Source of the DNA: Drosophila persimilis
Lineage: Eukaryota > Arthropoda > Insecta > Diptera > Drosophilidae
DNA length: 64,000 nt
NCBI RefSeq assembly: GCF_003286085.1
Contig: NW_020825312.1
Location: 5,270,001-5,334,000, forward strand
Direction of reading: 5' to 3'
Positions 12,573 to 25,270 of the stretch are shown one piece after another. Positions within the stretch are counted from its first letter, which is position 1, and every line of letters starts with the position of its first letter. The position numbers were made by a program, and so were the translations under genes. A model generated the notes under the pieces. That model saw only the letters and a list, made by a program, of their open reading frames with translations. It did no database searches and was not told the DNA's origin.

Positions 12573-13948
12573 TTAAGTTCGGCTAAGTTCTACGGATAGT
12601 TTCGGATAGAATGAATCAAAGGGTTGCCAAGGGGGAACAGAAGTGGGCAGACATGTGTTCAAGGGACAGGAGGATACCACTCTGTTGAGCGTCGTTTTCT
12701 TTCACTTATTTCCATTTACTGTAATCATTTGTCAGGTAAGAGCTTGTACATAAATATTTTATATTAAATATGCATTTTATTCCTCAAATCATCCCACGAA
12801 TATATGAAATGAAAATCAACACATTTCTCCCCCAAGTGCATTCCATTCCAAACTGCGACTTTTTTTATGTGATTCCTTCGACCCATAGCAGCCAATCTAT
12901 GGTGCCAAGTACCCCCCTAAAGTGACCATTCACCCCCAGAATCCACATAGAAAATCAAACAAGTATCAAATTTCCGTTTTTTTTGGGGTAATGTGGCAGT
13001 GAGTGCCTGGCACACAACTCGCTCATACATATCTGAAGCAGGCAGCCAATTAATCGGCACACGCTCTAGGACTAATCGCTTTATGAATAATGCTGCTCTT
13101 CCTCTAAACCTGTCACCATCCCCATACCCATCCCCCTCCCCCGCCGCGCCCCGCCCAATGCCTGCCCCAGCCAAGTGAACACGTTCCACGTCATTACTGC
13201 CCCGTCATTGCATCCATCGCTCTCCCTCAATCGCTGTGCACTCAATCACATGCCGGAAATCAAGCGAAGCGGATGTCCGCTGGTCTGCCGATTGCTACAT
13301 GGACTTCAAAAGGCACTGATGGTGCGGTTGTGTTTCAGACTTGCTGCAGTTAGCCGCAATCTGAAATCGAAAGCCGGCTGCTAAAATTTCACTCCCAGAA
13401 ATTGTTTAATGGCTGACAAGTATCAGGAAACTTATTCAAATCAATCAGTAAATTGAATCGCTAGCTTACATACCTACATAAAAATGTTACCTACATACTC
13501 GTATATGTATACAATGTGCCATTTTTGTGCGAGGATTTCCTGGCTTTGTCACAAATTCAGCCTAGCGTTGAGTTTTTGCTCTATCTTTTAATGACCCGAC
13601 TTCCCAGACAGAACTGCTACTAAGCTCGGCGCCAGTCCCCTCATAAAACTCGAAGCCGTAACACAGAATGGAACTAAAAAAAAACAAAGTTCTTCTCATT
13701 ATTTAACGATATATGTATATATATTTCCGTTTTTCCTGTAATCGATTTTTTCTTTCATTCTCTAACAGCCCTTGACAGATCCACATCACTATTACGACAA
13801 CATCTATGTATCTATGAATATATGTATGAGAATTTTAGTTACCCTTGAACCTTGAAGAGGGTATTGGTCTTATAAACGTCAAATGTTGGTAGTGCACAGG
13901 AGCGGTGACAAGTACTTCTGATTACAGGCAAACTATCTCGCAATGGAT
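12573..13948. other. Noncoding block between two DINE elements
   Basis: No gene is recognised. At 13175-13384 a plus-strand frame shows fairly good codon usage (it ends RNLKSKAGC), but it has no splice sites or homology I can name. A DINE-like shard may start near 13848. Confidence 0.5.
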
Positions 13949-14010
13949 CAGTATACCCGACACTCAAAGAGTATTGGTGTTTATTCGATTTGTAATGTAA
14001 CAGCCAGCAG

Positions 14011-14048
<38 letters not shown>

Positions 14049-14460
14049 TTCGTCAGCATCAATAGCCGGTTCGACAGACCTCAGTCTGCCCGTCTTTCAA
14101 TCCGTCCGTCCCGTTTGACGCCTAGTTCACAGACACCTGTCATATCGCTATGAAACAACTGTATTTGAAATTTGACTGTGCGTCACTGTGTCATCCACAA
14201 TTTTAATTATACAAAAAAAAAACAGAATCATAGAAAATCACCATATTTACCATATTACAGAATTTGGAATAGATCGGATCAGTATTATAGCCAGAATGAA
14301 TAAGACCATTGAGGGCCAATGACTCCCTGCCACGTGCTCTCTCTTTCTCTCTCATTCTCACACTCTTCCTCGTGCAGTGTGCACTTTCAGAGGAGTGGGC
14401 GAGATATATCAACTAATGGCAGTTCGTTGGTGGAAAGAGAGAGAGAGAGGAAAGAGATAA
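13949..14460 (+). mobile_element. Diverged DINE-1-type element with internal (TA)n
   Basis: The landmarks of the 12-kb element recur in the same order but are diverged: TATACCCGACACTCAAAGAG, TTCGTCAGCATCAATAGCC, CCGTCCGTCCC, CACAATTTTAATTATAC and GATCGGATCAG. A (TA)n run of about 36 bases at 14011-14046 replaces the short TATATATATT of the other copy. The 5' part with CAGTATACCCGACAC and TGTAACAGCCAGCAG resembles the shards at 32.5 kb and 53.6-54.1 kb, so there appear to be two subfamilies. It carries no coding capacity. Confidence 0.6.
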
Positions 14461-15520
14461 TCAACAGACAGTGCGGTATGGAAACTGCAAGAACAAGATA
14501 TAACATTAAAACATATTTCCACTATTTCCGTTGTGTCTTATCTTTTGACAAGTGCAAGATAAATTGATAGAGATTCGCGGGCTACTTTACACATGTTCTA
14601 CCCCTCTTCAGCCAATGTATCAGGGTCATAAATGTCTGGTATTCTTTGAAGATTTTATATGGACTGTCTAACATTGGTATTCAAAAGAAGTTGAACATAA
14701 ACCATAAACAAAGTAAAAGCAAAAGCAAAAAGTTCATGAAACATTGAAAGCATGTTGTTTAGGATTTTTCAACGAAAATAAAAATAGTTACATTACATGT
14801 TTTTTTCTTTACTCTTTTTATACGATTATTACTTATTACTTGGTATTTCAGGATATTGAATATATTTACCTTTTCAATCATATAATAAAACTGTAATTGT
14901 TGACATATTTGAATGAAATATTTGATCTCCTAATTCCCGAGCATGAACTCGATATCTCATCTGCCCCGAATACAATTATACGATTTTTGGAACCACCTTA
15001 AGCTCTTCCCCGTCAGCACCCATAATTCTATCCAGTGCCCCTCCTCCAATCATCCGGCTCACAGCCATTTCTGACCCCTTTCTACAAGTTTGTACTTTAA
15101 GGCATTGGAAAAAACTAAAAGCAATAAAAAAGAATGGTCTTATGGGGTCTTACTTTGCGTGTGTGTGCGTGTGTGTGTCTTTTAGGACGGTACCTCTCGG
15201 TGGGCTAGGGTCATACTCGTATAAGGGTTGACACTTGGACGTGGTTGGAGTCTCTCTTCTTTCCTCCTTTTATTGTTTATACGTTTTCGATAGCCCAGAC
15301 GGAAATTGCTAAGCCCCTCGATATCTCATCTGCCCCAATTGTATTCCTGTCCCTTCCGCTCCTGCTTACCACTGTCTGCTCATATTGTGTTTCCTGAAAA
15401 GACATACAGCAAAAAACGAATTAAACGAAGTAGAAGGTCTTGCTGCGGAGGGCAAGGAGCTTCTGGCATAAAACTATATCAGTATCAGTGAATATCGATC
15501 GTTTCATTGAAATATTTATC

Positions 15521-15600
15521 TCAAACTACATATTCTTGAGCATCATCAGCAGCCGAGGCAACTGTTCATCAAATATGTCGGACTTGTACGGACTTTGTCC
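15521..15600 (+). mobile_element. DINE-like shard
   Basis: The words ACATATTCTTGAGCATCATC and AGCAGCCGAGGCAAC resemble the middle of the DINE element (TATTCTTGATCATCATTAGT then AGCCGAGTCGA). Only a short piece remains and the call is tentative. Confidence 0.35.
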
Positions 15601-15975
15601 GTTTTTGCAAGCTTTCGATTCTATTTGAAGTCCTTCCTCTTGCGATTATTCAACCGAATAACACCACAGTGCTCGCTCCTTTCCATTCCAACCCCAAACA
15701 CGAAAATGTTTGCCATAACGCTAATTACGCATTTTTCAACCATTTCGAAACTCCACACACGGCCATAGAGGGAGAGTCCGGGGGACTGGTAGACACGGAG
15801 CGCAGACGTATGACTCACCGCAGTCGCCCGCCCCCACTCAGACCTCCACTAACTCGCATTTCGCTGCACCAAAATTTCCCAGTCTGAAAAAAAGCAGACC
15901 TAGAAGAGAAGTAGAAGCCAAACCGGAGGAAAACTCTTTACCGAAACCATGCGACACTCGACAGGGAACAGGGAA

Positions 15976-16056
15976 CGATGATGACGACGACGACGACGAC
16001 GACGATGGGGACGATGGGGACGAGGATGGAGATGGAGATAGCGATGGTGATGGCGA
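15976..16056. repeat. GAC/GAT trinucleotide and hexamer array
   Basis: A run of GACGAC units passes into GATGGGGAC and GATGGAGAT units. It keeps several frames open on both strands as poly-Asp, poly-Ser or poly-Arg, none with other signs of coding. Confidence 0.9.
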
Positions 16057-17954
16057 CTTTGTAACATGAAAATCGCCACGGCAACGGCGACAAACGGCAA
16101 CATCACGTGCCCTAGATGGGGCAGAGGGCCACCCAATACACCGTGCACCCGATTCACCCCTGCCCCTCGGCTTACCTGACTTTATAGCCTGCGCAACAAA
16201 TTTCCAGGAAGCTGAGACGTTACAGCGCAGGGTTGGAGAAGCAGCAAAGGCCAAAAAGCAGCACAGAAGAACTAAAATTAATTAAAAAGTGTAACATTCC
16301 TTCTGGACGTGATTCACTTTTTTATATTTAATATAAATTAACCTTAGATTAAAATCTTTTAGGATTTGTATTCAAATATAAAAAAACGTAGAGACAGAAT
16401 ATATTTAATGGTACTAGTACTACCAAGTACTGCCCAACCATTAAATATTGTAACTACTTTATTTAATCTGTACGAGTACCAAAACGTATAAAAATCGAAT
16501 TTAGTGGTAATAAATGTACATGCCCAAGGGAATTAAATTGAATATTGATGATCTTCCTTGGTCTCTGGGCAGAAAATTCAAATTCAAATAAGCCTTGTCA
16601 TCCCTGGTTAGATGTTTTGTTGGATAGTGTGTCTAGCTCGTGGAGTTCAGGCTCCAGCTCCTGCTCCTCCTGCTCCTGCTCCAGCTGGAGCTGGAGCTCG
16701 AGCCATCGTTTGCCATTTCCAAACGAATGCGAAATCAAATTCCAGTCGAGGCGGCGTGGCACAAAAACACGCAACGCATCCCGACACGTTCCCCTGCCAC
16801 TAGACTCATACAACCGCATTTTTCCTCCTCCTATCCGGTTTGAAGTATTTTAAAGATTTAAAAATGTCTTGCACACAGAAGCTGGGGCCAAAGATGGGTT
16901 GTGGAGACGGCAGGCCACTTTGTGGCACATTGGTGTTACTTTACCAGTTAGTTTTTTTGCTTAGACCCCTCCCCATTCCCCCCCAGACACGCTTCGTAGC
17001 GGCGTCTGCACAGCTGAATGTAGTGTAATTGAAAAATTCTACCAAAGTCAAGTCCAAAGTGAGAGTGACAGGCCGAACGAGAATCGAGAATCGGGAGGAG
17101 CAGCAGGAGCAGCAGCAGGAAGGGAAGTCGAAGTCTCCTCCAAAAGTTACGCTGCAGAAAATTCGCAAATAGGTACATATACTACACAAAAGAAAGTAAG
17201 GGGGCTACCAATGTAACCCGAGCTGCAGCGTTGGAAGCAAACAATTTCTATTTCATGGCACATTATTTTGTGGCTTTTGTTTCGACTTTGAGTTCGAGTG
17301 GAGGAAGTTGGCAAAAGCGGAAACGAATACGCATAAGAATGGGGCTCGCTCTAACTGACTGTCTGTCTGTGTGTGTGTGTGTGTCACTGTGTGTGTTTGT
17401 TAACTCAATACTTTATGAATATGTACCACCCATACCCATACCCATACCCATAGAATCGTACACATCCCACACAGAATCCTATGCAAGTCTCTTCACTGGA
17501 AAACCTTGAATGTCTTTGCTCAACTGTTTTATCATTGTCTCCATTGATTGATTGTAGGTCATGTGTACATTGTGTTGCAGGGTTCTATGAAACTTTCAGT
17601 AGCTTTAAATTTTCCAAAGCCCAATTCCCAACCAAAATCCAACTTGCCCCAGCCCCTTGAGCAATCATTTCATTAAAGCAACACAATGAACGCCTTTTGT
17701 AAAGCGTTGCCATTGCCGCAAACCAAAAACTGAAACTGCAAATGAAAGGGGGGTGCAAAGGAGCAAGTAGCAGAGCAGCAGAGCAGCAGAGTGGCAGAGG
17801 AGATACAGCAGAAGATAGAAGAGGCAACTCTCTCACCTGCCCAAAGGATCAGACCCCAGCTTGGCTGCTTTCAGCACACTGAAGCCTCAAGGCCTTGAAG
17901 TACGCCAATGCTGACGGCGTGATGTGCGTGCGCTTTCTTTATTATGTTTGAAGG

Positions 17955-18001
17955 GGCTTCGGCTTCGGCCTCAGCGTCGGCGTCGGCGTCGGCGTCGGCT
18001 T
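17955..18001. repeat. GGCTTC/GGCGTC hexamer array
   Basis: About eight units of the form GGCKTC/GGCSTC. It is one of many short hexamer arrays scattered through the left 47 kb. Confidence 0.85.
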
Positions 18002-18218
18002 TCCCGTCAATGCACCCATCTCCGCCTCCGTCCAGCACCGCCTCCCCCTTTAACCACGCACCCATCATGTGCAGTTCTCCGTGTGGCACTCTTGCCAGGG
18101 CTAATATACCTAAGGACTGTGCGACAAGCCAGCGATGACTGCAATGCGGCCCAACTTTGTCTACGTAAATCCCTTTTGTCGCATTAACTGCTAACTTTTT
18201 CCTGCTTTTTTCTCCCAG

Positions 18219-18286
18219 TTCCCCAGCTCTGCCTCCCAGTTCGCGACCAACTTTGTTTGCAACTCAAAAAGGACAAGAGCTCTCAG
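18219..18286 (+). other. Candidate 68-nt internal exon
   Basis: A strong acceptor (CTTTTTCCTGCTTTTTTCTC followed by CCAG, with a CTAAC branch-point-like word upstream) precedes 68 bases that are open in all three frames. They end at CTCAG|GTAGGG. One frame reads SPALPPSSRPTLFATQKGQE and another QLCLPVRDQLCLQLKKDKSS. The splice signals are seen directly; that it is a real exon of a large plus-strand gene is inference. Confidence 0.25.
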
Positions 18287-20843
18287 GTAGGGTTTTCCAA
18301 CTGTATTCCATCCATGAGAGATATCCCTAACACTCTGCTGCGATGAGATGAGTTAAGATTTCCGCGTGCTTTCAAACATGCATTTTGTCAAATCAAAAAT
18401 TTTATGGTCTTATCACATTGTTGCCCAGACCCGGGACCCGGACCAAGCCGAACAGGAATATTACTGTCTCGAGTGAAGCTTTTATGCTATTAACGGGAGG
18501 AAGGACTGGAGGACAAGGGGGATGTACACGGCATGGAGTGGTTTTTGTTGGAGAACAAAGGAAAGCATGGAAGACCTTCTTAAGATATCACACAATTGGT
18601 GAGCCAATGAGGAACATGATAGAACGGATCTTTAAAGAGCCAAAAGTTCTATCCCATGGCTATGGTGTAGTCCATTGGATCTCAATCCGATCCTTTCTAG
18701 GTATAGTTCCACCATAAAAAAACAATCGATTATAGGGCCGTAGAACTCTTTGAAATTGAGGAATACCTTGTCCCTATAAGGAAACATAACGATTTCTTGG
18801 CGCTTTTGTCCTCCCCGAAGGAAACCAATTAGGAGAAAACTCCCTTCCCAGTTTATGGTCGCATCCATGACAACGTTGGCTCCCAAGACTCCCTTTCTCC
18901 CTTTAATGGCAACTAATTGCCAACGCAATTTGCTTTTTATAACTAAATTCGCAATTCGGCTTCATTTTCCTCTTAGCTCCCTTTTCCTCCTCTCCCCTCC
19001 ATCTCCGACGGGTGGGTCGAAAATGGTAGAGCAATTGAGCGAGAAGCCGTAAAGCTACCAGAATCCTGCTACCAAAAGTTACGACAGAGCTCTGAAATGG
19101 CCTGGAGAACGCTCCTCTGTATTATTATCTGTGCTTATCTGTTAGCATTTATCAAAAATCGTCGCTGGCCGTTGTTGTTAATTGCATGCGACAATAGTGC
19201 GGAAAATGAATTTGTTTAAGAGATAATTGTGTTCTCGTAGTCGTAGTTGCTTGTTTTCAGTTTGAGAAGTGCTCGCCCTGCTCGCAAGGCGTTTAATTTT
19301 GTGCAAATAGACAGAAAAACATGCTTTCCCAGTCCCAGGCAGGATGGGGATGTATCCAGCTCCGGCCGTGCTCCGGCCCTGCTCTGGCCCTGCTCCGGCT
19401 CTGCTCCATGCTGTCTGTCTAAACAAATGTCGTGAACCCGTCGTGTAGCTCATATTGCAGAAAAAGGGGCGCATAAATTTGTGCGAAATCTATTAGCAAA
19501 GAGCAACCCTTCTCAGCGCTGTCCAGGACCCGGGCGGGTCTGGGATCTCAGACAGCGGATGATGTTTGTCGGCCTTTTTTGCAGTGAGGGGTAGATGGAT
19601 TTCATTTCGTTTTGTTTCATTTCCATTTGTAAGTGAAACTTAAATTAACTTTTCATATTTGGCATTCTGTATGAATTTAAATGGGCTATAAGGAAACCCC
19701 GCCAAAGGAACTACAAGTATCCTCTGGAATCCATCTGGGGAGCATGGGGTGGGCGGATAGATGCAAGATTACGGAGCTCCTTCTTGTAAGCTTTTAAGTT
19801 GTTAATGAAGTTTGATAGAAGAGTGTTTGAAATTTTACGGACATTGCAGAGCAATTACTCTTGGCCAAAGGAAAAACAAAAGTAGACTTAAGCTCTAGAA
19901 TATTCATACCAAGGAATTGGTAAATCCCTTTAAATGGATTACATTTTGCTGATTTCATAATAACTAATACAAATTTGTTAACGTTTTTATACGCAATGCA
20001 TCTTCGTTTTGTAGTAATAAAAAAACAATAGGATTCTATATTCATCAATAATTTCAAATATGTTCATAACAAACCACAAACAAACCATGAAACTTCCTTA
20101 AATGCATTGTCCACATGTACATACATACATTTCTGATTATTAAGTACCAATTAAACAATAAATTTGAATTCCTCTTTATTTTACTTAATTTCATTCCCCT
20201 GAATAATTGGTTGTTTATGTCAGTCATGCCACATAAGCTGCCTAAATTCCTTCCAGTGTACACAAATAAAAACAAACTACAATTTCGTTGACCCCATTTG
20301 AGGGACTCTCAATTTATGATATGGCTTGGATAGCCACATAAATATCTGATATATATATGTATCACCTTTCGCTCGGTACTCCATCTTTCCCTAACCCAGT
20401 CGCCACACCCCCCGATCCACAGGCCATCTAGTTTCGTGCAAAAGGTCATGACAGCATATAGGAGCAATATATTTTGTCTGATAATTGAAAATAATCGGGC
20501 TGTGTATTTCATTTTGTTTTGGTGCCAAGGTTTGCCCCTTGAGTCTGTGAAATTGCGAAAAAGTTGGCAGTGATTTTCCAGCGCCTGATTGCCCCGGCCT
20601 ATCTCGGAAGAGTCCAAGCCCGACTCCACCCCTCCCCTCCGACACACACAACACATCCAGAAAAAGTCTCCATCTCATTTCATCGTCACCGCCGACGCGA
20701 CGCCAAACAACATTCCAATTGTTGGTATACACTCGTATCGTATAATGATGAACACAACACAGTGCCTCCCGCCAGCCAGTGTACGATAATAAAATTTTTT
20801 GTTGCTTTCAATGCTCCGGTCCTGGCCCCTGCTGTATATACCC

Positions 20844-20881
20844 GTGGAGGTGGAGGTGGAGGTGGAGGTGGAGGTGGAGGG
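20844..20881. repeat. (GGTGGA)n array
   Basis: Six to seven near-perfect GGTGGA units. They produce poly-Gly or poly-Pro in spurious frames. Confidence 0.9.
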
Positions 20882-22584
20882 GGATGTTGTGGTAGGTTGG
20901 GGGTCACACAATGGGACACTCGTAAATAAATCGTGTCAGTGGGCAACAAAAATTCATTCGTTTCATATTTGGCTTTATTTTACAAAGTACTAGAATTCCG
21001 GTCGAGTCCATTCTCTGGGCTGCCATAACACCTCCACCTCCCAGGGATCGTTTGCTTTTCCATTTCTTTCCAGCGAAAATGTTAGCAAACCACATTTGCT
21101 GTTAGGAGTTAGTGAACAATAGCGACAGGAAGAGAAACTAAGAAAGGACCTCACATCACACAAAAAAGAGTTCACTGGAAAGAAACAGCGATTGGGCAGT
21201 CGTTTGTATACCCTACGATTTGATTCTGCTCTACAATAACTCATTGTTCACAATATAACGGAGTACACAAATATGATAGATATTCACTTTAATGTTGATA
21301 TATTATTTAATCGGATGTTTGGTACTTATTTCACAAGTATCAGCCGTCATCTATCATGTTTTAAACACCTATGATACATTCCTTACTATCGCGCCGTCTT
21401 AAACATAATCGGCGCTGAACCTATTGATAAAGGTTATCATAAACAGTTACGTCAAATTGGAATAATTCTTCGTAAAAATTCAAACAGTATTTTCATATAT
21501 TTTTGGTTTTTTTTATTACTTTTTTCGCGATTAAGTGCGGGTACCAATCGATACTTCAGCTATCGATATAGATCAAGAGCAATGCATCATGCATAAAGAA
21601 AATCGATCGTACTATTTTTACGCAGAAAATCTGATGCTTCCGGCACTATGGTAAAAAAATCCATCACTGATCACCGATAAAATTCATGCGGGCTTAGCGC
21701 AGATGAAATGTTCGAGTATTTCAGTTTAGTACAATTATTTGGTTACATGATCCGAGTCTAGGCATCAGTACATTTCACACCATACAAACCAAATCAAGAT
21801 ACTGATATAAGCATCGCCTCAATCTACTCTTCCGATCATTTATTACCAAAATTCCGTGTTCCGAGAAAAAGAGTATTCCCAAAAGGGGGTTCCCCCATGT
21901 GTGTGCCTGAGTGGAAGTCCAAACAGAACGGCGGCGAGCGGCGAGCTCTTGTTCGGAGTTGCCACAGTGGTAGAGCAACAAAAAGTTGTCTAATTAGCGA
22001 GGCAGCTCTGGAAAAGGCCGAGCAGGCCCCAGCCCCAAGTAAACTGCAGATGAAGAAGGTACAGTCAACACTTGCTCAAATATGGTGGCAAAAGTCCTAT
22101 TTGTTGTGATGCTTCTTTGATTCCCGGCTATGCCCACTGTGCGCCATATATTTCGGTTGTGTCGGACTCGGAACGGGCTTTAGCTATATGCACATACATA
22201 TATATTTTTGTACTCACATACATACATACATACATATGTATATGTATGTGTCGGCTGGTGTGTGTTGCTTTTTTGATAAATGGTGTGCTCTTTTATCATG
22301 TTGCTCCTGAGCTTTGGTTCGCTTTTCGCGTTCGCCTCTTTTCATTGGAAAGATAAAATACGTTTTTCATTTCGCTACAGTTTCTCCACTCCACCCTGTT
22401 CTGTCTTGCCTGTTTTGTCCATTGCTAGCTGATTTTGGATTCCCTGGCCCAGGCAATGTTTCTCTGTCTCTCTCTCTCGATTTCCACTCATTTTCTGCAG
22501 CGAAGCGCAACTACTCGTAAAACAAAGAAGGAGAAAAAAGAAGAGAAAATACTATTTTCGGTATTTTGGTGTTCCTGTTGCTGC

Positions 22585-22616
22585 CGGTCCTGGTCCTGGT
22601 CCTGGTCCTGGTCCTG
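22585..22616. repeat. (GGTCCT)n array
   Basis: Five consecutive GGTCCT units followed by a partial unit. No coding context is present. Confidence 0.9.
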
Positions 22617-22700
22617 CACTTTCCCCATCCTAGCAGACAGACACAAATCCTACGTAGACATTGGACATGACAATCTTCTGCCTCAGTTCCGTCCGAGTCT

Positions 22701-22753
22701 GCTGCCTCTGCCTTTGCCTCCGCCTCTGCCTCCGCCTCTGCCTCTGCCTCTGG
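22701..22753. repeat. CTGCCT/CCGCCT hexamer array
   Basis: Nine units of CYGCCT with single substitutions. The same hexamer recurs near 840, 36500 and 39050. Confidence 0.9.
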
Positions 22754-23339
22754 CTTATGGTTTTGTTTTACTACTTAGTTAATCAGCTAATTTAAAGTTG
22801 TACGAGTATCGTGTGCAAGAGCAACTGAACGCTTTGCCCATGTGTGTATGTTTTATTTGTTTCCTTGGCTTGTTACTTATTCCACCCCAAACCGCGACCG
22901 TCGAACTCCACCCACCACCCCCCACCGCCCACCGCCACTTCGTTTTGTGGCTTGTCAAGGCTCACGCGGAATAAAGTTACAAATTGAATAATTTTCTTTT
23001 CTTCTTTTTTTTGGTCTGTTGCATTTCCCGGAAAATGCTCTCCAAATGGAATAAACTTATTTTCCTTGTTTTTTCTTCATGTTAAATTTTGATTGGTATT
23101 TCATACGTGAGTTCATACACATGCTCATATGTATGTACATATATACTTATAATTATGTCTCCGATTTCTTAAGCAAATATTCTTTGAAGCCACTGGAAAA
23201 TGGACAAAATGTTTATTGTTTTATGTACGTTGAGAGTTTCGTTTCGGAGAAATGTTTCCTTATTTTACGCTTTTCCTAACTTGAATTTTGAGAAGTTATA
23301 AATATTATATCTATCCATCAATACCTACATCTATAAAAT

Positions 23340-24060
23340 TCAGTTCCAGGATGGGTCTAGGCTATACGGTGATGCGGTGAAACAGCCCAAGACCATGATC
23401 GAAGCGCCACAATGTTTAAGGGTCTTCTTTGTGTATTTTGGATTTAATTGTTTGTTGGGAGGACGTCGTGCATATAGCTTACCATCACTTCTAAAGACAT
23501 TAAACTTGGATTTTTCCATCCAAAAAATCATTGTGAATATGCGCTGTGGCGAATTGAAGGCGCTTTTTAACATTCATGATGGACAGCAATGGGCTTAGGT
23601 CCCCTGGTGAAGAATCAAGGCACGCCGAAAACGCCGAAATGTAGAGAGACATTCTGTGTAACAATTTATCTGGAGAATATACCGATAATTTGACACTTGC
23701 CTGGATATTTCAACAGGACAACGAACCGATAACCAAGAGGGAATCAATGTTTTGCCATGGCCACCGCAGAGTCCCGACCTGAACCGTATAGAGAACTTGT
23801 TGAACTTGAATTCTAAACCAAGTCGTTGCCCAAAAAACAACAGAAATTAAAAGGATTTGTGCCGAATTTTACAGGAAGACTGGAAGAAAATAGCCCCTGA
23901 GCAGTCTTGTAGATTCAATACCAAAGCGTTGCTCCACTTTTCGTAAGCAGAAAAGTCATCCCACTCAATATTAAAGTAAATTTATTAAAAATAAAAACTT
24001 TAACTTTTTGAACCATTTTTTTCCAGGTGGCTTAAGTTTATGAGCACGACATTTTGGAGA
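23340..24060. mobile_element. Rearranged Tc1-like transposon relic
   Basis: Minus strand, 23573 down to 23340: residues KSKFNVFRSDGK, LNPKYTKKTLKHCGASIMV and LGCFTAS are the middle of a Tc1-family transposase (family pattern ESKFNLFGSDG...NPKYTKKTVKHGGGSIMVWGCF). Plus strand, from about 23590: GPLVKNQGT, NLSGEYTDNLTLAWIFQQDN and then PWPPQSPDLNRIENLLN give the FQQDN and SPDLNPIEN blocks holding the last two acidic residues of the DD34E catalytic triad. So the two halves of one transposase lie head to head, with an inversion near 23575-23590. Stops and frameshifts break both halves. The tail near 24025-24055 (CCAGGTGG, then AAGTTTATGAGCACG) resembles a Tc1 terminal repeat. The element is dead. 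Confidence 0.8.
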
Positions 24061-25203
24061 TGGTTATATTTCATATTGGTTATTGGTTATTTTTGTATTA
24101 GAACACTAATTTAGAACTAATTTGAGACCAAATATTGGAACTGTAAAATAAAAACTTTTCTTGGGAACGGGAACACATCGACCGCGGAGACTGCGCTCTT
24201 ACCGAAAAGATCGAATCTTGCCCGACAAAGCCGTGATTCAGTTAGGCCTCGGAACATTGTAAATCAATCCACTGAAGAAGAACGACAAACCTAACGAGAA
24301 TCCCGCCGCGTTCGTGTTTTTCGAACACAAGAGATCAAGAAATCTCCGGGCCCAAAGTACGTATAAAGTATTTGTTACGACTGATTTCTTTTGTAGTGTG
24401 AAAAGAAAAATCAGTGATGGATTATAGTCCTTGGACCTTATAATTAACTTACTCTCAAAGACATATTATTACCCCGTTCGTCCTATACAAGGACAGGTCT
24501 TGCTGTCAGACTTCCGGAAATCTCATCCATCTGAACATAATTATGAAAAATGTTTATTATTTTGTATTATTATTCACTGCCATTTGCCGTTTGAGGGAGG
24601 AAAGAAAGAAATAAAGGAAAAGGCCAAGAAAAAGAGGTGGCGAAAGAAAGAGCGAAAGAGCATTCCCACAGTCTAGAGTCTAGACAACTTGTTTATGGTT
24701 AAGTTGCGTGCAGATACCGGCTCAGAACGGCCCGGCCCCGTAGGACCAACTCTGCAGCTACCACGTCATTCAAGGACAATGCGCTTCGCCTGCCCTCCTG
24801 CACCCGTGCAACAAATTTATAACCACACCATTGGACTTTTTTGTATACACATTTTTATTAAAAACGGGAGAACTGCAGCGGGAGAACTATGTGGAAACAG
24901 TCAACCAAATGGCTAAAAGCTAAAAGGTAAAGTAAGCCACAAAGTAGAAAAGTAAAATTTCAACTTCTTCATCCCTTTCTAGGAAGTGGCACTGTGGAGT
25001 TAAGTGGCAAACTGAACCCGGCCAAGAGCGCGGAGAGCCAAGAACTTTTAGCTGGGCCGGGCCCGAAGACGCTATATTTTTTGCATACGTATTTGCGTTG
25101 CGAAATATTTTCATTTTATATCGCTGCTCCTCGACGGCTTGCCGGCTCGCCGGCTTTTGTTGTGCAATTTATTTAGCATGAATTGTTTTGTTTTCCCCAC
25201 CAC

Positions 25204-25270
25204 GCTCTGGCTTTGGCTTTGGCTTTGGCTCTGGCTCTGGCTCTCGCTCTGGCGTTGGCTTTGGCTTTGG
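25204..25270. repeat. GGCTTT/GGCTCT hexamer array
   Basis: About eleven hexamers of GGCTYT type, giving poly-Ala-Leu in one frame. It is low-complexity noncoding sequence. Confidence 0.9.

Larger units (their letters stand above)
18287..23339. other. Noncoding block, 18.3-23.3 kb
   Basis: No gene is recognised. It contains a GGTGGA array (20844-20881), ATAC microsatellites near 22200-22250, GGTCCT and CTGCCT hexamer arrays at 22.6-22.75 kb, and a CGATA-rich patch near 21548-21612 that includes one TATCGATA. Confidence 0.6.

Noticed and set aside
15838..16254. 138-codon minus frame with poly-Ser
   Set aside because: Produced by the GAC/GAT array; no domain, and splice-like sites inside are weak.
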